From an uncultured Prevotellaceae bacterium (lineage in GTDB: Bacteria; Bacteroidota; Bacteroidia; Bacteroidales; Muribaculaceae): 16,056 nt of DNA. Position 1 is the stretch's first letter. The number at the start of each line of letters is the position of its first letter. The stretch lies in the NCBI GenBank assembly GCA_947254205.1, contig CAMYCE010000047.1, positions 1 to 16,056 on the forward strand, in the 5' to 3' direction. This document shows positions 1 through 6,676 of this stretch, in pieces. Position numbers and translations under genes: made by a program. The notes under the pieces were generated by a model. That model was not told where the DNA came from. It ran no database searches and worked only from the letters and a program-made list of their open reading frames with translations.

Positions 1-1
1 C

Positions 2-181
2 TTTTTCGCTCCTTTTGTTTATTGCCAAAAGTTGCATTTCTTAATTGAACTTAGCCAACCCAAAAGTGCTACACCAACACAAAAAAAAGAATATCAACTT
101 AAGAAACTTCAAGACAAGGGCATTATATCACGCATAGGAGGGAGAAAACAAGGCTATTGGAAAATACATTTAAACGATTAA
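2..181 (+). CDS. C-terminal end of a winged-helix DNA-binding protein (5' end outside the window)
   Basis: An open frame runs from the window edge to a TAA at 179-181. Its last 30 or so residues (LKKLQDKGIISRI, then GYWKIHLND at the end) read like the recognition helix and wing that close the ATP-binding, winged-helix proteins of the AlbA_2/HATPase_c_4 (RecG-like C-terminus) type, which typically end in a 'LKKLxxxGxIxRIGxxKxGYWxV' pattern. The preceding 30 residues are hydrophobic, Cys-containing and AT-rich and match the family less well. The piece could therefore be the true end of a long gene or a decayed remnant. Nothing upstream is visible, so the enzyme or regulator it belongs to cannot be named. 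Confidence 0.45.
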   Translation, partial: FFAPFVYCQKLHFLIELSQPKSATPTQKKEYQLKKLQDKGIISRIGGRKQGYWKIHLND

Positions 182-208
182 TCCTAATTCCCATGTTTGG
201 CTGCGTGA

Positions 209-251
209 GGGGTGGTGAGGGGGAGGGTTGAAATTATGGGGGGAGGAGGGG
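209..251 (+). other. G-rich tract with G-quadruplex potential
   Basis: Five or more G-runs of three or longer lie within 43 bases: GGGG at 209-212, GGGGG at 219-223, GGG at 225-227, GGGGGG at 238-243 and GGGG at 248-251, with loops of 1 to 10 bases. That meets the usual four-run quadruplex pattern. It ends about 20 bases upstream of the -7 promoter element of the zinc-ribbon gene. This is a direct reading of the bases; folding in the cell is inference. Confidence 0.5.
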
Positions 252-271
252 CTAAAAATCGAAAAAAGAAT

Positions 272-279
272 TATCTTTG
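272..279 (+). promoter_or_regulatory. Bacteroidota -7 promoter element for the zinc-ribbon operon
   Basis: TATCTTTG matches the Bacteroidota primary-sigma -7 consensus TAnnTTTG exactly. Transcription would start near 284-286, leaving a leader of about 30 bases with an AAGGAAAA ribosome-binding-like stretch before the ATG. No convincing -33 TTTG is seen because the G-rich tract occupies that position. Confidence 0.65.
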
Positions 280-314
280 CATAATTTTAGGTTATTATTT
301 AGAAGGAAAACTAC

Positions 315-1682
315 ATGATGTCGGAGAATAAATGCCCTAATTGTGGCCACAATGTGCCCGTGGGGTCAAGATTTTGCAATAATTGTGGTGCTTCGCTCGT
401 GAACGAGAAAGAATGTCCATCGTGCCACAACATGATTCCCGGTGATTCAATATTTTGTCCTGTGTGTCGCGAAATGGTGAAAAAAACACCTACCACCGCA
501 CCGGCTACCGATGCATGGAATCCCAACACAACCGAAACTCCCACCACCAGCGACACCCCTGCTACCAGCCAAGGCGAACACAAGGTGCGCAACTCCATTA
601 TTGCCATTGCAATCATTCTTTTTGTGGGGCTCGTGATTGTGCGACAGTGCTATTATAGTGGCGACAAGCGCACTCCCGAAGAGATGAGCATTGCCTCCAC
701 TACTGCCGACGACGGAAACTCGGTCGACATCTTTAACCGAACCCTTGAAGCCAACAACCTGAAAGGCGATGGCGACCGCATTGCCTGTGCCATGCGCACC
801 ATCGACGAGAAAGGAAATCCAGGCGATAAAATCATGGGGGTCACCTACTTGTGCGACGACTTGCACTCCTTCTACAAGGTTTACACACTCACCCAAAATG
901 GCAGTGAATGGAACATTAAGCTCAACCTCACCAAATATATCAACGGGCGCAACCTGGTGTTTGACCGTGCCGAGTTGAGGAGCGACGAAATTCCCATGAT
1001 CGACAACATTGGCGGCAAGCACTATTTCTACTTTGCCTATGCCAACCTGCCACGCAACAACGAAGACCCCAACGGCATGGTGAGTGCAATTCTCTTTGAC
1101 ATCGACGATGCACGCATTGCCGCCCAACTCGACTATGAGGGCGAACTGGTGCGCACTGCCGACGGCCAGCCCCAAGTGATAGGACGAAACAGCAATGGCG
1201 GAAGTGGAATATTGGGAGCACGCTTGCGCGAGCATGCCCAAAGCATTGGCTACTTGCACATTCCATCGCAAGAGGAAATTGATGCCGAACGTGCCGAAAA
1301 AGCGCGTGAAGAAGCCGAAAAATTGCGTGCCGACTCTATTGCCTATGCGCGCGAACACAATGTGGAGCAAGTTGAAAATCTCGAAAATGGCGAAGAGGTG
1401 ACCATGAATGTGAAGCAATATGACAAGAGCAAACCCTTGTTCCGCGCCGAAGACTTCACAAAAAAAATCAATGGCCCCGGCTACACCGTGTTTTTGTGCA
1501 AAGATGGCAAGGTGTATGCCTTCAACAAGGCTTCCAACTCCAACTTTGAGGTCACCTATGGTGGCTCCAATGCTACCGACATAGGATTTGAAGACTCGGA
1601 GAAGGGTATCATCAATGTGCGCACCACCACAGGCAAGGTGCAATATAACCTCAACACCCACTCGGCCAAAAAGGTGAACTAA
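315..1682 (+). CDS. Double-zinc-ribbon, single-pass membrane protein of unknown function
   Basis: 455 residues. The N-terminus carries two zinc ribbons: CPNC...CNNC (Cys 7, 10, 21, 24) and CPSC...CPVC (Cys 34, 37, 48, 51). A Thr/Pro-rich linker (57-85) leads to one transmembrane helix (about 93-113), so the ribbons should be cytoplasmic and the remaining 340 residues outside the inner membrane. The distal part holds a folded region (about 135-315), a charged, probably coiled-coil segment rich in Ala, Glu and Arg (about 319-348), and a C-terminal region with short beta-like repeats. ATG at 315 and 318 are adjacent; either could be used behind AAGGAAAA. The ribbon-TM-extracytoplasmic layout is common among uncharacterised Bacteroidota proteins, and no enzyme motif is visible. 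A possible partner gene follows after 17 bases. Confidence 0.85.
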   Translation: MMSENKCPNCGHNVPVGSRFCNNCGASLVNEKECPSCHNMIPGDSIFCPVCREMVKKTPTTAPATDAWNPNTTETPTTSDTPATSQGEHKVRNSIIAIAIILFVGLVIVRQCYYSGDKRTPEEMSIASTTADDGNSVDIFNRTLEANNLKGDGDRIACAMRTIDEKGNPGDKIMGVTYLCDDLHSFYKVYTLTQNGSEWNIKLNLTKYINGRNLVFDRAELRSDEIPMIDNIGGKHYFYFAYANLPRNNEDPNGMVSAILFDIDDARIAAQLDYEGELVRTADGQPQVIGRNSNGGSGILGARLREHAQSIGYLHIPSQEEIDAERAEKAREEAEKLRADSIAYAREHNVEQVENLENGEEVTMNVKQYDKSKPLFRAEDFTKKINGPGYTVFLCKDGKVYAFNKASNSNFEVTYGGSNATDIGFEDSEKGIINVRTTTGKVQYNLNTHSAKKVN

Positions 1683-1699
1683 CCACGTGGACTCAAGCC

Positions 1700-2137
1700 A
1701 TGGGTGTAACACTTGCTACCCTCATTCAACAACACCACATCACACCAAGCGTGATGGTACTCATGCAACAACAAGCAGTCGAGGCCATTGCGCTTGCTTT
1801 TCAAGAAGAGGGCAGGGTAGGGGACTTTGATGAATATGCCTTTGAATTTGACCCGCAATTCAAGCACATTGATTTCAAGCCTTCAACCCACGAGTTTATC
1901 AATGAAGCCACAGCCATTGCACGCTATGGCAAGGTTCTGCTTGCCACCATCGAAGCATCACCCCACAAGCCACGCCGCCTTGTAGCCATTGCCCGGCAAT
2001 GCAGCGGTGGTCAAATCGAAAGCCTCAACGAGCTGCACTTGCAACTGCAGCGCAGCATGAGCAACCCCATCTACATCACCCTCATCACCCTCATCACCCT
2101 GCTATTGGGGCTATTGTGGTGGCTCAACCAGCCTTAG
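1700..2137 (+). CDS. Small tail-anchored hypothetical protein
   Basis: 145 residues, not recognised. Residues 1-120 are soluble and mostly helical, with an acidic stretch around 36-52. Residues 123-142 form one very hydrophobic helix immediately before the C-terminus, the layout of a tail-anchored inner-membrane protein with a cytoplasmic body. The start is 17 bases after the zinc-ribbon stop and no promoter lies between, so the two are probably co-transcribed. The helix is partly encoded by three tandem copies of CATCACCCT (2074-2100). The body is Gln- and His-rich but shows no metal-binding or catalytic signature. I see no transcription terminator directly behind it. Confidence 0.7.
   Translation: MGVTLATLIQQHHITPSVMVLMQQQAVEAIALAFQEEGRVGDFDEYAFEFDPQFKHIDFKPSTHEFINEATAIARYGKVLLATIEASPHKPRRLVAIARQCSGGQIESLNELHLQLQRSMSNPIYITLITLITLLLGLLWWLNQP
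2074..2100 (+). repeat. Three tandem copies of a 9-base in-frame repeat
   Basis: CATCACCCT is repeated three times without error, encoding an ITL-ITL-ITL run in the membrane anchor of the small protein. Being a multiple of three, gain or loss of copies would change anchor length without a frameshift. Confidence 0.8.
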
Positions 2138-2174
2138 CCACAAGAGCACTATTCCACAATAGGCAAATTATTAG

Positions 2175-2182
2175 TATATTTG
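2175..2182 (+). promoter_or_regulatory. Bacteroidota -7 promoter element for the GNAT-pgi operon
   Basis: TATATTTG fits TAnnTTTG exactly, giving a start near 2188 and a leader of about 30 bases. A-rich sequence (AAAGAAAAGATAAAA) precedes the ATG at 2217 in place of a Shine-Dalgarno site. Confidence 0.7.
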
Positions 2183-2216
2183 CAGTCCAAATTTTTTAAA
2201 GAAAAGATAAAATACA

Positions 2217-3356
2217 ATGGCTTTAGAAATTCAACAAATCAAGCCCACCAAGAGCAACTTACTCAAGTTTGCAAAATTTCCCATCGACTATATCTACAAA
2301 GGCAATCCCTATTATGTGCCTTCCCTCGTGACCGACGAGGTGAACACCTTGTTGCCTGGCAAAAACCCTGCTTTCAAGTTTTGCGAAGCCACCTATTTCA
2401 TAGCCTATCGCGACGGTAAACCCGTGGGGCGCATTGCTGGCATCATCAACAAAGTGGTGAATGAGCGCGAGGGCAAGCAAGAAGGCCGCTTTGGCTTCGT
2501 CGATTTTATCGACGACAACGAGGTGGTTGACGCGCTTTTTGAGGCTGTGACAAGTTGGGCTAAGGAGCGAGGTATGACCTCGCTCACAGGGCCATTGGGG
2601 TTCACCGACATGGACCCCGAAGGGTGTCTCATCGAGGGCTTTGACCAATTGAGCACCCAAGCCACCATCTACAACCACCCCTACTACAGCACACAGTTTC
2701 AACGCCTTGGCTTAGCAAAAGACACCGATTGGGTGGAATATAAAATCACAATACCCAACGTCATACCCGATAAAATGCTGCGCATCAGCGAGATTGTAAA
2801 AACTCGTTGTCACGTTCACAACATTCACATCAACAATCGCAAACTGCTGGTTAAGCGATATGGCGACGCTATTTTCAACCTCATCAACGAGGCCTATGAC
2901 AGCCTCTTTGGCTACTCGCCACTCACTCAAGAGCAAATTCAGCACTACATCGACATCTACCTGCCTTTTTTGCCACTCGACCACATCTCGCTCATTGTCA
3001 CCGACGACGACGACGAGAGCCTCGTGGGTGTGGGCATTGCTATTCCATCGCTCTCCACAGCCCTCATCAAGGGTCGTGGACGCATGCTGCCACTGGGCTG
3101 GTATCACTTGTTGCGAGCCATCAAGGGCAACACCAATATCGTTGACCTCATGCTGGTGGCAGTGAAGCCTCAACTGCAAAAAATGGGGGTAAACTCACTG
3201 CTGTTCACCGACCTCATTCCCGTGTTCAACAAGCATGGCTACCACTATGCCGAGACCAATGTGGAGCTCGAAGACAACAAGAGCGTGCAACAGCAATGGG
3301 ACTATTTTGAGAAAGAGCAACACAAGCGTCGTCGCGCCTTCACCAAGAGCATTTAA
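2217..3356 (+). CDS. GNAT-superfamily acyltransferase-like protein with two GNAT-like halves
   Basis: 379 residues. The C-terminal half ends in a pattern typical of a large Bacteroidota family annotated as GNAT N-acetyltransferase: the acetyl-CoA-loop region VKPQLQKMGVNSLLF (316-330), followed by an ETNVELEDN segment (346-354) and a basic HKRRRAF tail. The N-terminal half (about 55-160) also reads as a GNAT fold: a beta hairpin (FIAYRDGKPVGRIAGI), a RFGFVDF strand, a helix ending in KERGM, then a GPLGFTDMDPEG loop. Two GNAT-like modules in tandem resemble mycothiol-synthase-type or FemX-like proteins. The substrate is unknown. The promoter is directly upstream, and pgi starts 28 bases downstream with no intervening terminator, so the two are likely co-transcribed. 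Confidence 0.75.
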   Translation: MALEIQQIKPTKSNLLKFAKFPIDYIYKGNPYYVPSLVTDEVNTLLPGKNPAFKFCEATYFIAYRDGKPVGRIAGIINKVVNEREGKQEGRFGFVDFIDDNEVVDALFEAVTSWAKERGMTSLTGPLGFTDMDPEGCLIEGFDQLSTQATIYNHPYYSTQFQRLGLAKDTDWVEYKITIPNVIPDKMLRISEIVKTRCHVHNIHINNRKLLVKRYGDAIFNLINEAYDSLFGYSPLTQEQIQHYIDIYLPFLPLDHISLIVTDDDDESLVGVGIAIPSLSTALIKGRGRMLPLGWYHLLRAIKGNTNIVDLMLVAVKPQLQKMGVNSLLFTDLIPVFNKHGYHYAETNVELEDNKSVQQQWDYFEKEQHKRRRAFTKSI

Positions 3357-3384
3357 CCAAGATACACTCAACATAATAGCAACA

Positions 3385-4710
3385 ATGACTACACACATTC
3401 AAGTAAGCAACCAAGCGACAATGGGCGACTGCATCAATGAGTCGCACATCAAGGCACTGCAAGCACAAGCACAGCTGGCCCTCGAAACTCTCGAACAAGG
3501 CAATGGCGCAGGAAACGACTTTTTGGGCTGGCTACATCTGCCCTCAAGCATCACCTCGGCACAACTTGCCGACATCAACGCCACAGCACAAGCCATGCGC
3601 CACTGTTGCGACTTTGTGGTAGTGATTGGCATTGGAGGTAGCTACTTGGGCGCAAAAGCCGTGATAGAGGCTCTAAACGACAATTTTGCCCCCTACAAGC
3701 CTGCCACCACCCAAGTGCTCTTTGCAGGCAACAACATTGGCGAAGACTATCTATACGACCTCATGCAATTGCTCACCGGCAAAAACTTTGGCATTATCGT
3801 GATTTCTAAATCGGGCACCACCACCGAGCCAGCCATTGCCTTCAGGCTGCTCAAGGGCATGCTTGAAGAGCAAGTGAGCAAGCCCGAAGCCGCCAAGCGC
3901 ATCATAGCCATCACCGATGCCCACAAGGGTGCATTGCGCAGTCTTGCCACCCAAGAGGGCTACAAAACCTATACCATTGCCGACAACGTGGGCGGCCGAT
4001 TCTCGGTGCTCACCCCTGTGGGGCTGCTACCCATTGCAGTGGCAGGCTTCGACATTCAAGCCCTTGTTGAGGGGGCAATAGAAATAGAAAAAGGCGACAA
4101 CAGCCAAGTGCTCGCCTATGCCACCACACGCAATGCCTTGTATCAAGCAGGCAAAAAAATAGAACTTCTCGCCAACTTCAACCCCAAGTTGCACTATCTT
4201 GCCGAGTGGTGGAAACAGCTATATGGCGAGAGCGAGGGCAAGGAGCATAAAGGCCTGTTCCCCGCCTCGGTCGACTTTACTGCCGACTTGCACTCGATGG
4301 GGCAATGGATTCAAGAGGGCGAACGCGCGATTTTTGAAACCGTGCTCAGCGTGAGCCGGCAAGAGCATCAGCTCATTATTCCCACCAGTAGCGACAACCT
4401 CGACGGACTCAACTACATTGCTGGCAAGCGCATCGACGAGGTGAACAAAATGGCCGAATTGGGCACACGGCTCGCCCACGTCGATGGGGGAGTGCCCAAC
4501 CTGCACATCACCATTCCGGCACTCAAAGAGCGATATGTGGGGCAACTCATCTATTTCTTTGAAAAAGCCTGTGGAGTGAGTGGCTACATGCTGGGTGTGA
4601 ATCCCTTCAACCAGCCCGGCGTAGAGGCCTACAAGAGCAACATGTTTGCCCTGCTGGGCAAGCCAGGCTATGAAACTCAAAGCCAAGCCATCAAAGAAAA
4701 ATTAGGCTAA
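3385..4710 (+). CDS. pgi: Glucose-6-phosphate isomerase
   Basis: 441 residues, the usual length of the shorter bacterial enzyme; it interconverts glucose-6-phosphate and fructose-6-phosphate in the cytoplasm. Visible motifs: the first SIS-domain glycine motif IGIGGSYLGAK (81-91), the sugar-phosphate-binding loop SKSGTTTEP (141-149), PGI signature 1 (NVGGRFSVLTPVG, 201-213), the GESEGKE loop with the catalytic Glu (281-287), and PGI signature 2 around GVNPFNQPGVEAYK with the catalytic Lys (404-417). The frame stays open back to 3235, but that part overlaps the preceding gene and has no pgi-like sequence, so the ATG at 3385 is the start. There is no Shine-Dalgarno sequence, only A-rich bases. 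All key residues are present, so it should be active. Confidence 0.96.
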   Translation: MTTHIQVSNQATMGDCINESHIKALQAQAQLALETLEQGNGAGNDFLGWLHLPSSITSAQLADINATAQAMRHCCDFVVVIGIGGSYLGAKAVIEALNDNFAPYKPATTQVLFAGNNIGEDYLYDLMQLLTGKNFGIIVISKSGTTTEPAIAFRLLKGMLEEQVSKPEAAKRIIAITDAHKGALRSLATQEGYKTYTIADNVGGRFSVLTPVGLLPIAVAGFDIQALVEGAIEIEKGDNSQVLAYATTRNALYQAGKKIELLANFNPKLHYLAEWWKQLYGESEGKEHKGLFPASVDFTADLHSMGQWIQEGERAIFETVLSVSRQEHQLIIPTSSDNLDGLNYIAGKRIDEVNKMAELGTRLAHVDGGVPNLHITIPALKERYVGQLIYFFEKACGVSGYMLGVNPFNQPGVEAYKSNMFALLGKPGYETQSQAIKEKLG

Positions 4711-4735
4711 CCACCCAACATCTCATTCACCCTTA

Positions 4736-4772
4736 ATCGGTCATTAGGTCAAAAAGAAACCTAATGACCGAT
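4736..4772 (+). terminator. 14-bp perfect hairpin after pgi, followed by a run of nine G
   Basis: Arms 4736-4749 and 4759-4772 (ATCGGTCATTAGGT and its complement) pair perfectly around a 9-base A-rich loop. Instead of a U-tract, a run of nine G follows at 4773-4781. It could act as an mRNA 3'-end stabiliser or a weak or factor-dependent terminator for pgi. Confidence 0.55.
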
Positions 4773-4790
4773 GGGGGGGGGTATACTCAA

Positions 4791-4827
4791 AAAAGGCCGC
4801 CTTGCAACAACAGCAGGGCGGCCTTTT
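4791..4827. terminator. Bidirectional rho-independent terminator
   Basis: Perfect 11-bp arms, AAAAGGCCGCC (4791-4801) and GGCGGCCTTTT (4817-4827), with a 15-base loop. Read on the minus strand it ends in six T (complement of 4789-4794); on the plus strand in four T. The stronger U-tract faces the minus strand, where the sorting-domain relic ends 30 bases before it, but it would also stop read-through from pgi. Confidence 0.85.
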
Positions 4828-4856
4828 GAATTAGATGGTATAATATTTATTGGTCG

Positions 4857-4985
4857 TTATCGAACGATGGCTTTTTTGCCATTCACGATATAGATGCCCG
4901 CGGATCAAGCGATTTCAGGCTCTTGGCATCTTGCAAGAGTATCATGACATTAATCGAGCAGAGGCAACTCTTTTCACTTTTTAAA
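4857..4985 (-). pseudogene. Relic of a T9SS-like C-terminal sorting tail
   Basis: On the minus strand, the codons just before a TAA (4857-4859) read SAGIYIVNGKKAIVR, the classic end of type A C-terminal sorting domains or GIYIVNGKK-ending secreted proteins of Bacteroidota. Immediately upstream, in a different frame, DAKSLKSL is readable, the residues usually found just before (P)AGIYIV. A stop codon (TGA) sits at the junction in the GIYIV frame. So the tail has been split by a small frameshift and the remaining gene body is gone or unrecognisable. A terminator lies directly downstream. This is reading plus family knowledge; the extent on the upstream side is uncertain. Confidence 0.6.
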
Positions 4986-5050
4986 CGTGCGGGGGCGTAA
5001 TCTACTCTTTTATGGGGATAGGCAATAGGGCAAAATACCCAAAATAGGCG

Positions 5051-5082
5051 ATTGCACGACAAGAGAAGATAGCGTTATTTTG
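5051..5082 (+). promoter_or_regulatory. Promoter of the hemerythrin-LuxR operon
   Basis: ATTG at 5051-5054 (-33 type) is followed, after 20 bases, by TTATTTTG at 5075-5082, one mismatch from TAnnTTTG. The implied leader is about 60 bases and includes a C6-(CT) run and TAAAGGAAAA before the ATG. Confidence 0.5.
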
Positions 5083-5147
5083 CAACATCAAAATAAGGTA
5101 ACACCCCCCTCTCTCTCTGGTTAAAAACTAAAGGAAAAAAGAAAAAC

Positions 5148-5852
5148 ATGCCCATCGACTATAAATATAAAGCCACCGATCGCTTGAGCGATCTCATTGC
5201 CGACAACTTCATGTTGCTCATGGTGATGAGTCGTTTTGGCTTGTCGCTCGGTTTTGGCGAGAAAAACGTGAAAGAGGTGTGTGAGGCTCAAGGCGTAGAC
5301 TGGCCCACTTTTTTGGCTGTGGCCAATTTCATCAGCAGCGATCAGTCGAGCTACTACACCGACAGTGAGTTGCCCCCCCTGTCGCTGGTGTCGCTCATGC
5401 AATATCTCAAAAACGCCCACGATTTTTTTCTCGACTTCAACTTGCCTCGCATCAGGAGCAAGATCATTGAGGCTATCGACTGCTCGGGCTCCGACAAGGT
5501 GGCCCGCCTCATTCTCAATTTTTTTGACGAACTGGTGAAAGAGGTGGAATCCCACATGACCTATGAAAACACCATGGTGTTTAGCTATGTCGAGAAACTC
5601 CTGCAGGGCGAGAGCAACAGCAAGTACAACATCACCAAGTTTGCCTGCTACCACTCAATGATAGAAGAACGCTTGCGCGAGCTCAAAAACATCATCATCA
5701 AGTATTATCCCGAACGTGGCGACAACAACTTGCTCAACGATGTACTCTTTGACATCTTCAACTGCGAGCAAGACCTTGCCTCGCATCGCAAAGTCGAGGA
5801 TTGCCTCTTTGTGCCGGCAGTGATGAATCGCGAAAGGAGTCTCAAGTCATGA
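5148..5852 (+). CDS. RIC/YtfE-like di-iron hemerythrin-domain protein
   Basis: 234 residues, cytoplasmic, no signal peptide. The N-terminal 60 residues (RLSDLIADNF...RFGLSLGFG...VKEVCEAQGVD) resemble the ScdA_N/DUF542 domain, and residues 80-225 form a four-helix hemerythrin bundle. Candidate iron ligands are His91, His136, Glu140, His169, His213 and Glu217. Their spacing (45, 4, 29, 44, 4) closely matches the di-iron ligands of E. coli YtfE as I recall them (His84, His129, Glu133, His160, His204, Glu208). YtfE/ScdA proteins repair iron-sulfur clusters or handle nitric oxide after nitrosative stress. The vicinal Cys-Cys pair of the ScdA_N domain is absent here; the stretch reads LGFGEK, with a single Cys45. 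The gene overlaps the LuxR regulator by ATGA, so the two are translationally coupled. Confidence 0.85.
   Translation: MPIDYKYKATDRLSDLIADNFMLLMVMSRFGLSLGFGEKNVKEVCEAQGVDWPTFLAVANFISSDQSSYYTDSELPPLSLVSLMQYLKNAHDFFLDFNLPRIRSKIIEAIDCSGSDKVARLILNFFDELVKEVESHMTYENTMVFSYVEKLLQGESNSKYNITKFACYHSMIEERLRELKNIIIKYYPERGDNNLLNDVLFDIFNCEQDLASHRKVEDCLFVPAVMNRERSLKS
5832..5838 (+). promoter_or_regulatory. Ribosome-binding site that fixes the LuxR start
   Basis: GAAAGGAG lies about 10 bases before the ATG at 5849, inside the end of the hemerythrin gene. The frame is open further upstream to 5801, but this Shine-Dalgarno and the ATGA overlap favour 5849. It is one of the few true SD sites in the window. Confidence 0.65.
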
Positions 5853-6460
5853 CGGGAAGCAATGAGTCGTGTTATGTGAGAATTGTCATAGCCGACAATT
5901 CGGCAATCGTGCGCAGCGGTCTTGTTGCCGTGTTGCGCCACTTGCCGGGGCTGTCAACTGTCACCTTCGACGTGAAGACACAAGACTCATTGCGCAACTA
6001 CATTCACATGCAACACCCCGATATTGTGATAGTGAACCCCTTGTTTGATGGTGTGTTTGACGTGAAAGGATTTGCCTGTGGCAAGAATTGCGAACCCAAG
6101 TTTATTGCCCTAGTCAACACGATGCTCGACAAGAACTTGCTCAGCAACTACGACAGCCACTTGTCGATTTATGACACAACCGAGGAGATTGCAAAAAAAA
6201 TACGCGAAGTGCTCAACACGCCCACACCAAGCGAGGGTGCAAGCCCCGAAAACTTGAGTCAACGCGAACGCGAAATTGTGGTGTGTGTGGTGAAAGGCAT
6301 GACCAACAAAGAAATTGCCGATCAATTGTGCCTCTCGGTGCACACTGTGATCACCCACCGCCGCAACATTGCACAAAAACTCGAAATTCACTCATCGGTG
6401 GGGCTCACCATCTATGCTATTGTGAACAAGTTGGTTGAACTAAACGAAATTAATGTGTGA
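5849..6460 (+). CDS. LuxR-family regulator with a pseudo-receiver domain
   Basis: 203 residues. Residues 10-125 have the alternating pattern of a response-regulator receiver domain, starting RIVIADNSAIVRSGL. Residues 136-195 are a clear LuxR/GerE helix-turn-helix (LSQREREIV, GMTNKEIADQL, SVHTVITHRRNIAQKL). The receiver lacks its chemistry: the acidic pair is Asp16-Asn17, the phosphoacceptor position in DIVIVNPLF is Asn63, and the conserved Lys near the fifth strand is replaced (LSIYDTT). Phosphorylation control is therefore unlikely. Two cysteines (77 and 81) lie in the middle of the domain. Regulators of this type next to hemerythrin genes occur across Bacteroidales, to my knowledge. The likely job is to read a signal from, or control genes alongside, the coupled di-iron protein. 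A terminator follows the gene. Confidence 0.88.
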   Translation: MTGSNESCYVRIVIADNSAIVRSGLVAVLRHLPGLSTVTFDVKTQDSLRNYIHMQHPDIVIVNPLFDGVFDVKGFACGKNCEPKFIALVNTMLDKNLLSNYDSHLSIYDTTEEIAKKIREVLNTPTPSEGASPENLSQREREIVVCVVKGMTNKEIADQLCLSVHTVITHRRNIAQKLEIHSSVGLTIYAIVNKLVELNEINV

Positions 6461-6545
6461 TCCAATAATGCTCAAACTCTATACAAGCACGAATTATTTT
6501 TTTTAAGAATAAGCAAGTTAAATAATAGTTTTTTATCACAGCTCC

Positions 6546-6588
6546 TGAAGTCGCCCTGTCGAGAGACAAGGTGGCTTCACTCTTTTTT
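6546..6588 (+). terminator. Rho-independent terminator of the hemerythrin-LuxR operon
   Basis: Arms 6546-6560 and 6565-6579 form a 15-position stem with two G-U pairs and one C-A mismatch around a GAGA tetraloop, followed by CTCTTTTTT ending at 6588. Confidence 0.85.
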
Positions 6589-6609
6589 ACCTGAATACAA
6601 GCACTGTAT

Positions 6610-6629
6610 AGACAATGCATGCATTATCT
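6610..6629. repeat. Near-palindrome around ATGCATGCAT (copy 1)
   Basis: The 20-base element AGACAATGCATGCATTATCT is self-complementary except for one symmetric position. It resembles copy 2, 47 bases downstream, in the same convergent gap. Neither is followed by a T-run, so they are not standard terminators. Confidence 0.7.
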
Positions 6630-6676
6630 CCCTCACAGCTACAAAAACGTCAATACACACAGGTAAGGTGAAATGC

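Larger units (their letters stand above)
4711..5147. other. Intergenic region: two hairpins, a protein-tail relic, and a promoter
   Basis: This 437-base gap contains, in order, a hairpin with a poly-G tail, a bidirectional terminator, the decayed end of a minus-strand sorting-domain gene, about 90 bases with no recognisable signal, and the promoter and A-rich leader of the hemerythrin gene (with a C6/CT run at 5104-5118). Confidence 0.7.

Noticed and set aside
447..1712. 421-codon open frame on the minus strand opposite the zinc-ribbon gene
   Set aside because: It mirrors the codons of the real gene; composition is low-complexity and His/Val-rich, with no motif, while the plus strand has zinc ribbons and a membrane helix.
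3235..3384. Upstream extension of pgi to 3235
   Set aside because: It overlaps the preceding gene by 120 bases and reads as an out-of-frame shadow; the family N-terminus begins at the ATG at 3385.
5104..5118. C6 followed by CT repeats in the hemerythrin leader
   Set aside because: Short and outside the coding region; too short to call a functional repeat or phase-variable tract.
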